Source: Clostridia bacterium (GTDB lineage: Bacteria; Bacillota; Clostridia; Christensenellales; CALWSW01). Taken from it: a stretch of DNA of 6,042 bases. The translations under genes and the position numbers were made by a program. Below are positions 1-5,049 of this stretch, piece after piece. How positions within the stretch are numbered: position 1 is the stretch's first letter; each line of letters begins with the position of its first letter. The notes under the pieces are model-generated. The model made no database searches and was not told the DNA's origin. It worked only from the letters and a program-made list of their open reading frames with translations. The stretch spans positions 1 to 6,042 of the forward strand of contig JAHZEH010000125.1 of assembly GCA_019421925.1 (NCBI GenBank), given 5' to 3'.

Positions 1-359
1 CCTTCGAGACCTTCATGAGCGACTTTGGCTTCTCCGCCGCCAACACCTACAAGCTGCAGGATAAGGACTTCACCGTTGCCGGTTCCTATCAGGCCACCAT
101 CACCGCTGAGTACAACGGCGGCCAGGTTGTGCCGATCGAGCCCGAAGATGATGATTCCGAGATCGTTGACGAGCCCACCGACGAGGAGCCCGAGATCGAG
201 GAAGAGCCCGACGTTGAGGAAGAACCCGACGTTGACGAGGAGCCCGAGGTTCCCGCCGAGACCGGCGACTTCTCCTCTGACGTCGCCATCGTGCTGGCTG
301 TCTCCGCTCTGGCTGCCGCCGCTGCTCTGGCTTTCGTCATGAAGAAGGTCCGCGACTAA
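1..359 (+). CDS. Surface protein with acidic stalk and C-terminal membrane anchor (3' part only)
   Basis: The frame is open from the left edge (first full codon at 3) to TAA at 357-359, leaving 118 visible residues; the true start is outside the window, so the ATG at 15 is probably internal. From N to C there is a short mixed segment rich in T, Y and V that looks like the end of an extracellular beta domain, then a strongly acidic Glu/Asp/Pro stalk (about 138-254), a PAETGD motif (252-269), one hydrophobic Ala/Val/Leu helix of about 20 residues (282-341) and a short charged end, KKVRD. This order is typical of Gram-positive surface proteins held at the envelope by a C-terminal sorting or membrane signal. 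PAETGD is a loose match to the LPxTG/NPxTGD family, with Ala where Pro is usual, so sortase processing is possible but unproven. The catalytic or binding part is not visible, so I give no function. A hairpin terminator follows. Confidence 0.85.
   Translation, partial: FETFMSDFGFSAANTYKLQDKDFTVAGSYQATITAEYNGGQVVPIEPEDDDSEIVDEPTDEEPEIEEEPDVEEEPDVDEEPEVPAETGDFSSDVAIVLAVSALAAAAALAFVMKKVRD
183..254 (+). repeat. Four tandem copies of an 18-nt acidic stalk repeat
   Basis: Four consecutive 18-nt units, each encoding a hexapeptide of the form EEPxxx: EEPEIE, EEPDVE, EEPDVD, EEPEVP. A degenerate DEPTD unit precedes them. The units differ mainly at third codon positions and at Glu/Asp alternation. Because the unit is a multiple of three, copy-number changes would alter stalk length without breaking the frame. 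The likely role is an extended, negatively charged spacer between the folded ectodomain and the membrane. Confidence 0.85.
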
Positions 360-423
360 TCTGAAACTGCTGCAAAAGTTTTAGATTGGTTCCAGATGAT
401 CGCATGAGTTCCTAAGTTTGCAC

Positions 424-453
424 AGGCCCGCTTCAATTGAAGCGGGCCTCTTT
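424..453 (+). terminator. Rho-independent terminator of the first surface-protein gene
   Basis: An 11-bp GC-rich stem (AGGCCCGCTTC at 424-434 with its complement at 439-449) closes an AATT loop, so the whole 26-nt element is a perfect palindrome. A short T-rich stretch (CTTT, 450-453) follows. It lies 65 nt after the stop at 357-359. The T tract is short, so termination may be incomplete. Confidence 0.8.
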
Positions 454-461
454 ATGATGAA

Positions 462-593
462 ATGATGAAGACGGAGGAGGAGGTCCCCGCTGAGACCGGC
501 GACTTCTCCGCCGGCATCGCCCTTGTGCTGGCCGTCTCCGCCCTCCTGGCGGGCGCAGCCCTCCGCTTTGCCCTTAAAAAAGTAAACGGTTAA
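462..593 (+). pseudogene. Duplicated anchor-tail remnant (43-codon reading frame)
   Basis: The frame opens at ATG ATG (462-467) and ends at TAA 591-593. It encodes a short acidic start (MMKTEEE), the same PAETGD motif, a hydrophobic helix and a KKVNG end. Aligned without gaps to the last 37 residues of the preceding gene, 26 are identical, and the 114-nt segments 246-359 and 480-593 have equal length. The similarity extends a few codons further upstream into the acidic stalk with one codon missing. I see no Shine-Dalgarno sequence before 462, no signal peptide and no ectodomain. The best reading is therefore the surviving 3' end of a tandem paralogue whose body was deleted. The alternatives are a translated one-helix microprotein or a reserve tail sequence for recombination with the neighbour. 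The intact frame and mostly synonymous or conservative differences suggest it was under coding selection until fairly recently. Confidence 0.65.
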
Positions 594-619
594 ATCCTCC
601 CACGCTCCCCGGTTTGCAC

Positions 620-645
620 AAAGGCCGCTTCATGCGGCCTTTTTT
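620..645 (+). terminator. Rho-independent terminator after the tail remnant
   Basis: The stem AAAGGCCGC (620-628) pairs with GCGGCCTTT (634-642) around a TTCAT loop, and the T run continues to 645. It lies 26 nt after the stop of the tail remnant. It is preceded by GTTTGCACA, the same nonamer that precedes the first terminator. It separates the surface-protein locus from the aminotransferase gene. Confidence 0.88.
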
Positions 646-722
646 GTTGCAAAGGGAAGGGAAAAGAGGAGGACGCAGAGGAAATTTCAGCCTTATTTAT
701 TAAGGAATGTTTCCGGGCGGAC

Positions 723-751
723 TGTGCAGAAAGGGCAATTCGTACTATAAT
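723..751 (+). promoter_or_regulatory. Putative sigma-70/SigA-type promoter of the aminotransferase gene
   Basis: A perfect -10 hexamer TATAAT lies at 746-751. The best -35 at 17-nt spacing is TGTGCA (723-728), which matches TTGACA at only 3 of 6 positions. Transcription would begin near 758, about 44 nt before the favoured start codon at 802. The region between the upstream terminator (645) and this box shows only weak 4-5 bp inverted repeats. Confidence 0.55.
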
Positions 752-787
752 AAAAATCAGCTTGAATGAGTGAAATCTTTGTAGTAT

Positions 788-792
788 GGAGG
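788..792 (+). promoter_or_regulatory. Ribosome binding site that sets the aminotransferase start
   Basis: GGAGG lies 9 nt before the ATG at 802. The in-frame ATG at 766 has no such site and lies only about 8 nt after the expected transcription start, so 802 is preferred. Confidence 0.8.
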
Positions 793-801
793 TACGGAAC
801 T

Positions 802-1977
802 ATGGTTAAATTCGCAGAACGTATGGATGGGCTGACCGGCAGCGCCATCCGGGAGATTCTCGCCATGGCGGGGAAACCGGGCATGATCTCTTTCGCGGGC
901 GGTCTGCCTGCCAAGGAGACCTTCCCCACGGAGGATGTGGCCGAGATTACGGCCAGGCTCATGGCTGAGCAGGGCGGGGCCGTTTTGCAGTACGGCGCAA
1001 CGGTAGGCTGGCCTGCGCTGCTTGAGAGCATTGCCCAACGCCTGAACGGGAAGGGAATCGCTGCCGAGCCCTCCGATATTATTACGCTCACCGGCTCCTG
1101 CCAGGGTATCGAGCTGATGGCCAAGATTTTTCTCAATCCCGGGGACGTGGTGTTGGTGGAGAATCCCACTTTTTTGGGCGCGCTCCAGACCTTCCGCACC
1201 TATAAAGGGGTGCCCGTGGGTGTGGAGATGGATGAAAATGGCGTGATATTGGAAGACTTGGAGGAGAAAATCAGGACCTGTCACCCCAAGCTGGTCTACC
1301 TCATCCCCACCTTCCAGAATCCCACCGGCAGGACCATGCCGGAGGAGAGAAGGGCCAGGGTGGCTGAGCTGGCCCGCAAATATGACGTGATCGTCATTGA
1401 GGACGACCCCTATGGGGAGCTGCGCTATGCAGGCGCCGCCCCCAAGGCCCTCAAGTGTTTTGATACGGACGGGCATGTCGTGCTGCTCAACAGCTTTTCC
1501 AAGATCATCAGCCCCGGTCTGCGCGTGGGCTATGCCATGACCACGAAGGAGATCCTGGCCAAGATGAACATCGCCAAGCAGGGCATGGACACCCACACCA
1601 GCAACCTCTCCCAGGCCGTGGTGGACGCCTACCTGCGCAGCGGCAAACTGCCCGGCCACATTGAGGAGTGCTGCGGGAACTATGCCGGGCGCATGGAGGA
1701 TATGCTCTGCGCCATGGCCAAGTATCTCCCGGAGGGTACCTCCTGGACCCATCCTGAGGGCGGACTGTTCATCTGGGCCACCCTGCCCCAGGGCACGGAC
1801 GCCAGGGCGGCTTTTGCCAAGGCGGTGGAACGGGATGTGGCTTTTGTGCCCGGCGAACACTTCTTTGCCGACCTGTCCGGCAAGAACACCCTGCGCCTCA
1901 ATTTCTCGGCCAGTACCCCGGAGGAGATCGACCATGGCATGCGGGTGCTCGGCGAGGTGTTCTCCCAGATGGCCTGA
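802..1977 (+). CDS. PLP-dependent aminotransferase, fold type I (ARO8/LysN-like, COG1167 type)
   Basis: A 391-residue cytoplasmic enzyme, the usual length for this family, which moves an amino group between an amino acid and a 2-oxo acid using pyridoxal phosphate. The signature order is complete: GGLPAKETFP near the N terminus, the cofactor-phosphate loop TGSCQGIEL, NPTG (residues 173-176), IEDDPYGELRY (about 199-209, with Asp202 and Tyr204 expected to contact the cofactor), SFSK with Lys234 as the Schiff-base lysine, and Arg365 in LRLNFS as the likely carboxylate-binding arginine. There is no N-terminal GntR DNA-binding domain, so it is not a MocR-type regulator. Relatives act on aromatic amino acids, 2-aminoadipate or branched-chain substrates, and the sequence alone does not settle which. 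A possible link to tyrosine, from the tyrS gene 94 nt downstream, is inference. It has its own putative promoter and no clear terminator after it. Confidence 0.93.
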   Translation: MVKFAERMDGLTGSAIREILAMAGKPGMISFAGGLPAKETFPTEDVAEITARLMAEQGGAVLQYGATVGWPALLESIAQRLNGKGIAAEPSDIITLTGSCQGIELMAKIFLNPGDVVLVENPTFLGALQTFRTYKGVPVGVEMDENGVILEDLEEKIRTCHPKLVYLIPTFQNPTGRTMPEERRARVAELARKYDVIVIEDDPYGELRYAGAAPKALKCFDTDGHVVLLNSFSKIISPGLRVGYAMTTKEILAKMNIAKQGMDTHTSNLSQAVVDAYLRSGKLPGHIEECCGNYAGRMEDMLCAMAKYLPEGTSWTHPEGGLFIWATLPQGTDARAAFAKAVERDVAFVPGEHFFADLSGKNTLRLNFSASTPEEIDHGMRVLGEVFSQMA

Positions 1978-1993
1978 GTTTGGGCGGGGAAAC

Positions 1994-2022
1994 TTGCCAG
2001 CGCACCTTGAATTTGATAAGAT
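1994..2022 (+). promoter_or_regulatory. Putative extended -10 promoter of tyrS
   Basis: TTGCCA (1994-1999, 5 of 6 consensus) and TAAGAT (2017-2022, 4 of 6) are separated by exactly 17 nt, and TGA at 2014-2016 supplies the extended -10 TGn motif. Transcription would begin near 2029, giving a leader of about 42 nt. It lies in the only non-coding gap between the aminotransferase and tyrS, so tyrS can be transcribed independently. Confidence 0.65.
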
Positions 2023-2071
2023 AGAAAGACCCTGAAAAACAACATACAAATACAAAGGAGAACGGGCAACG

Positions 2072-3295
2072 ATGAGCAATGTATATGATGTTCTGCTGGA
2101 GCGCGGCTTTGTGAAGCAGACCTCCCATGAGGAGGAGATCCGCGAAATGCTGGGCAAGGAGAGCGTCACGTTTTATATTGGCTTCGACGCCACGGCGGAC
2201 AGTCTCCATGTGGGCCACTTTGTCCAGCTCATGGCAATGGCCCATATGCAGCAGCATGGGCACAGGCCCATTGCGCTGCTGGGGGGCGGCACCACCATGA
2301 TCGGCGACCCCTCCGGCAAGTCGGACATGCGTTCCATGCTCACCCGCGAGCAGATCGACCACAACGCCGAGTGCTTCCGCGTTCAGATGAGCCGTTTCAT
2401 CAACTTCGACGGCGAGAATGCCATCATGGCCAACAACGCGGACTGGCTGCTCTCCCTCAACTATGTGGAGTTCCTGCGGGAGGTGGGCGTGCATTTCTCC
2501 GTCAACCGCATGCTGACCGCCGAGTGCTATAAGCAGCGCCTGGAGCGGGGACTCACCTTCATGGAGTTCAACTACATGCTCATGCAGGCCTATGATTTCT
2601 ATGTACTGCACCAGAAATATGGGGCCAAGCTGGAGCTGGGCGGCGACGACCAGTGGAGCAACATCCTGGCGGGCGCGGACCTCATCCGCCGCAAGCTGAG
2701 CCAGCCCGCTTTTGCCATGACCTTCTCTCTTTTGACCACCAGCGAGGGCGTCAAGATGGGCAAGACGGTCAAGGGCGCCCTCTGGCTGGACGCCCAGAAG
2801 ACCAGCCCCTATGAATTCTACCAGTACTGGCGCAACATCGCCGACGCGGATGTGGAGCGCTGCCTCAGCCTGCTCACCTTCCTGCCCATGGACGAGGTGC
2901 GCCGCCTGGGCGCCCTGCGCGACGCCGAGGCCAACGAGGCCAAGAAGGTTCTGGCCTATGAGGTCACCAAGCAGGTGCACGGCGAGGAGGCGGCCAGGCA
3001 GGCCGTCGAGGCCTCCGAGGCCCTCTTCGGCGGGGCGAAGGATTCCGCCAATATTCCCACCGTCACCATGGACGCGGCGTCCTTTGCCGGGGACCGGCGC
3101 ATTGTGGCCGCCCTGGTGGCCTGCTCGCTGGCCAAGTCCAAGGGGGACGCCCGCAGGCTGATCGAAGGGGGCGGTATCCTTCTGGAGGACGAGAAGGTGG
3201 AGGACCCCAACGCCGAGCTCACTGAGGAGCAGGCCAGGGCGGGCGTTATCCTGCGCAAGGGCAAGAAGGCGTTCAAGCGTTTTATCGTGGAATAG
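2072..3295 (+). CDS. tyrS: Tyrosyl-tRNA synthetase
   Basis: A 407-residue class I aminoacyl-tRNA synthetase that activates tyrosine with ATP and charges tRNA-Tyr in the cytoplasm. The Rossmann catalytic domain carries the HIGH-type motif HVGH (residues 46-49, within YIGFDATADSLHVGH) and the ATP/tyrosine pocket segment GGGTTMIGDPSGK. It also has the tyrosine-recognition helix with Tyr168, Gln172 and Asp175 (YMLMQAYD), GGDDQWSN, and the KMSKS-type loop KMGKT (228-232). The C terminus holds an S4 RNA-binding domain (about 341-405, with SKGDARRLIEGGGILLEDEKV-like sequence split around residue 356-378). Length and motif order match full-length bacterial TyrS. AAAGGAG (2054-2060) lies 11 nt before the ATG. 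The leader is too short for a T-box. The next gene begins 3 nt after the stop. Confidence 0.98.
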   Translation: MSNVYDVLLERGFVKQTSHEEEIREMLGKESVTFYIGFDATADSLHVGHFVQLMAMAHMQQHGHRPIALLGGGTTMIGDPSGKSDMRSMLTREQIDHNAECFRVQMSRFINFDGENAIMANNADWLLSLNYVEFLREVGVHFSVNRMLTAECYKQRLERGLTFMEFNYMLMQAYDFYVLHQKYGAKLELGGDDQWSNILAGADLIRRKLSQPAFAMTFSLLTTSEGVKMGKTVKGALWLDAQKTSPYEFYQYWRNIADADVERCLSLLTFLPMDEVRRLGALRDAEANEAKKVLAYEVTKQVHGEEAARQAVEASEALFGGAKDSANIPTVTMDAASFAGDRRIVAALVACSLAKSKGDARRLIEGGGILLEDEKVEDPNAELTEEQARAGVILRKGKKAFKRFIVE

Positions 3296-3298
3296 GCC

Positions 3299-3937
3299 AT
3301 GGCAGCCCAGAGCTACAAGACCGTGGAGAGGGAGGCGGAGATCGAGTTCACCGTCAACCGCTCCCGCTTTATTGGCTACTGCTTCCCGGTGCAGACCGAG
3401 GCGGCGGCGCTGGAGCATCTGGAGGCCATACGCAGGAAGCATTGGGACGCCACCCACAACTGTTACGCCTATGCCGTGGGCGAGCGGGCGGAGACCGCCC
3501 GCTACAGCGACGACGGCGAGCCGGGCGGCACCGCAGGCATGCCCATGTTTGAGGTGCTGCGCCAGAGGGAGCTGACCAATCTGCTGGTTGTCGCCACCCG
3601 CTATTTCGGCGGCATCCTGCTGGGGGCCGGAGGGCTGGTGCGGGCCTATTCCCGTACCGCCGCCGAGGCCGCCGCCGCCGCCGGGCTGGTGCTCATGCAG
3701 AAAACCGCCTTCTACACACTGGAGGTGGACTATCCCCTCTGGGGCAAGGTGGAGAGCTTTTTGCGGGGGGACTATCAGGTTCATGAGCTGGAATTTTTAG
3801 AGAGGGTGTACGTCACCGCCCTGGTTCCTCCCGGGAGGGAGGAGGCCTTTGAAAAGGGGTGCGTGGAACTCTCGGACGGGCGGATACGTCCTGTCTTTAA
3901 GGAGTCTCTTTTTTGGCCCTGGCCTGTGAAGGCCTGA
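3299..3937 (+). CDS. yigZ: YigZ/YvyE-type IMPACT-family protein
   Basis: A 212-residue protein of the conserved YigZ (E. coli) / YvyE (B. subtilis) family, close to the usual 205-217 residues. The N-terminal UPF0029/IMPACT domain shows the family signatures SRFIGY, HNCYAY, YSDDGEPGGTAG (residues 69-80), RYFGG (101-105) and the following ILLGAGGLVRAYS. The C-terminal part (about 135-205) corresponds to the ferredoxin-like DUF1949 domain. The eukaryotic relative IMPACT/Yih1 acts on Gcn2 signalling. The bacterial role is not firmly established, with ribosome- or nucleic-acid-related ideas in the literature, so I assign no reaction. The start is 3 nt after the tyrS stop and lacks a clear Shine-Dalgarno sequence, which suggests translational coupling to tyrS. 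No membrane segment or signal peptide is visible. Confidence 0.94.
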   Translation: MAAQSYKTVEREAEIEFTVNRSRFIGYCFPVQTEAAALEHLEAIRRKHWDATHNCYAYAVGERAETARYSDDGEPGGTAGMPMFEVLRQRELTNLLVVATRYFGGILLGAGGLVRAYSRTAAEAAAAAGLVLMQKTAFYTLEVDYPLWGKVESFLRGDYQVHELEFLERVYVTALVPPGREEAFEKGCVELSDGRIRPVFKESLFWPWPVKA

Positions 3938-3957
3938 GAACTTTTTATATTTTGAAC

Positions 3958-3963
3958 GGAGGA
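3958..3963 (+). promoter_or_regulatory. Ribosome binding site that sets the ilvE start
   Basis: GGAGGA lies 6 nt before the ATG at 3970. The longer frame from 3913 would begin inside the end of yigZ and add 19 residues with no family resemblance, so 3970 is the better start. Confidence 0.85.
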
Positions 3964-3969
3964 AGCATC

Positions 3970-5028
3970 ATGATCGTCACATTGACAAAGACTCCCAAAG
4001 CCAAGCCGGCCGACGAGACCAAACTGGGCTTTGGCCGTATTTTTACGGATCACATGTTCATGATGGACAGCGAAAAGGGCGTGTGGAAGGATGAGAGGAT
4101 TGTGCCCTACGGTCCCCTTCAGCTCGACCCCGCCGCCACTGTTCTGCACTATGGTCAGGAGATCTTCGAGGGTCTCAAGGCCTACAAGTCCGCCGATGGC
4201 CGCACTCTGCTCTTCCGTGCGAAGGACAACTTCCGCCGCATGAACGATTCCTGCGAGCGCCTGTGCATGCCCAAGCTGGACGTGGACAAGACCTATGACG
4301 CCCTGTGCGAGCTCATCAAGGTGGATGAGGCTTGGGTACCCAAGAGCAGGGGCACCTCCCTGTATATCCGCCCCACCATGATCGGTATTGACGCCAAATT
4401 GGGCGTGGACGCCGCCGATCATAACCTGTTTTACATCATCTGCTCGCCTTCCGGGGCATACTATTCTACAGGGCTTGCTCCCGTGAAGATCTATGTGGAG
4501 GACGAGTATGTGCGCGCCGTCCGCGGCGGCACCGGCGCGGCCAAGACGGGCGGCAACTACGCGGCCTCCCTGCTGGCCGGCGAGATCGCCCACCAGAAGG
4601 GCTATGGCCAGGTGCTGTGGCTCGACGGCGTGGAGCGCAAGTATGTCGAAGAGGTTGGAGCCATGAATATGTTCTTCCTCTTCAAAAATGAGCTGGTCAC
4701 CCCCGCCCTCCAGGGCAGCATCCTGCCCGGCATCACCCGCCGGAGCATGATCCAGGTGGCCAAGGACAAGGGCTTCAAGGTGTCCGAGCGCCGTATCTCC
4801 ATGGAGGAGATTTACGACGGCATTAAGTCCGGCGACCTGATCGAGGCCTTCGGCTCCGGTACCGCTGCCGTCATCTCCCCCGTGGGCGCGCTCTATTGGA
4901 AGGGCGAGGAGCTCACCATCGGCGACGGCAGCATCGGCGAGGCCTCCCAGGACTTCTACGACACCTTGACCGGTATCCAGTACGGCGAGATCGAGGATAC
5001 CCACGGCTGGGTGACGGAAGTCAAATAA
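3970..5028 (+). CDS. ilvE: Branched-chain amino acid aminotransferase (fold type IV PLP enzyme)
   Basis: A 352-residue enzyme of the larger BCAT (bacterial type II / eukaryotic-like) subfamily. It reversibly transaminates leucine, isoleucine and valine with 2-oxoglutarate, the last step of their synthesis and the first of their breakdown. Visible signatures are LHYGQEIFEGLKAY, RRMNDSCERLCMP, SLYIRPTMIG, and GGTGAAKTGGNYAASL with Lys192 as the Schiff-base lysine. They continue with YVEEVGAMNMFF, where Glu228 aligns with the catalytic-site glutamate that binds the PLP pyridine nitrogen, then LPGITRRS and the GTAAVISPV substrate loop. It has no CxxC redox motif of the mammalian kind. It begins 33 nt after yigZ, with a strong ribosome binding site, and ends 21 nt before the secreted-protein gene with no terminator between. 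It is probably part of the tyrS-yigZ run of genes, although an internal promoter in the AT-rich patch at 3941-3954 cannot be excluded. Confidence 0.97.
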   Translation: MIVTLTKTPKAKPADETKLGFGRIFTDHMFMMDSEKGVWKDERIVPYGPLQLDPAATVLHYGQEIFEGLKAYKSADGRTLLFRAKDNFRRMNDSCERLCMPKLDVDKTYDALCELIKVDEAWVPKSRGTSLYIRPTMIGIDAKLGVDAADHNLFYIICSPSGAYYSTGLAPVKIYVEDEYVRAVRGGTGAAKTGGNYAASLLAGEIAHQKGYGQVLWLDGVERKYVEEVGAMNMFFLFKNELVTPALQGSILPGITRRSMIQVAKDKGFKVSERRISMEEIYDGIKSGDLIEAFGSGTAAVISPVGALYWKGEELTIGDGSIGEASQDFYDTLTGIQYGEIEDTHGWVTEVK

Positions 5029-5049
5029 GTCGTTTAGAGAGGTAACAGA

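Noticed and set aside
691..714. Small inverted repeats CCTTA/TAAGG and GGAA/TTCC upstream of the aminotransferase promoter as an operator
   Set aside because: Arms of 4-5 bp occur easily by chance in AT-rich sequence; no second copy to support a binding site.
766..801. Upstream in-frame ATG giving a 12-residue longer aminotransferase
   Set aside because: No ribosome binding site, lies almost at the predicted transcription start, and the added residues have no family resemblance; GGAGG at 788 points to 802.
757..2169. 470-codon minus-strand frame over the aminotransferase
   Set aside because: It is a mirror of a gene with complete PLP-enzyme motifs; no ribosome binding site or recognisable domain.
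1898..3784. 628-codon open frame on the minus strand, antisense to tyrS and yigZ
   Set aside because: It covers two well-recognised + strand genes, has low-complexity Gly/Leu/His-rich sequence without a family match, and is explained by GC-rich codon bias leaving antisense frames open.
3921..3946. Possible terminator or attenuator before ilvE (GGCCT/AGGCC hairpin with a T run)
   Set aside because: The stem is only 5 bp and the T run begins 7 nt after it, too weak and too far for a standard terminator.
3941..3954. TATATT (3946-3951) as a -10 box for ilvE
   Set aside because: No acceptable -35 hexamer at 16-18 nt, and any start site would fall on or beside the ribosome binding site at 3958.
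3781..5004. 407-codon minus-strand frame over ilvE
   Set aside because: Same reasoning: the + strand encodes a full BCAT with its catalytic lysine, so the antisense frame is a by-product of codon bias.
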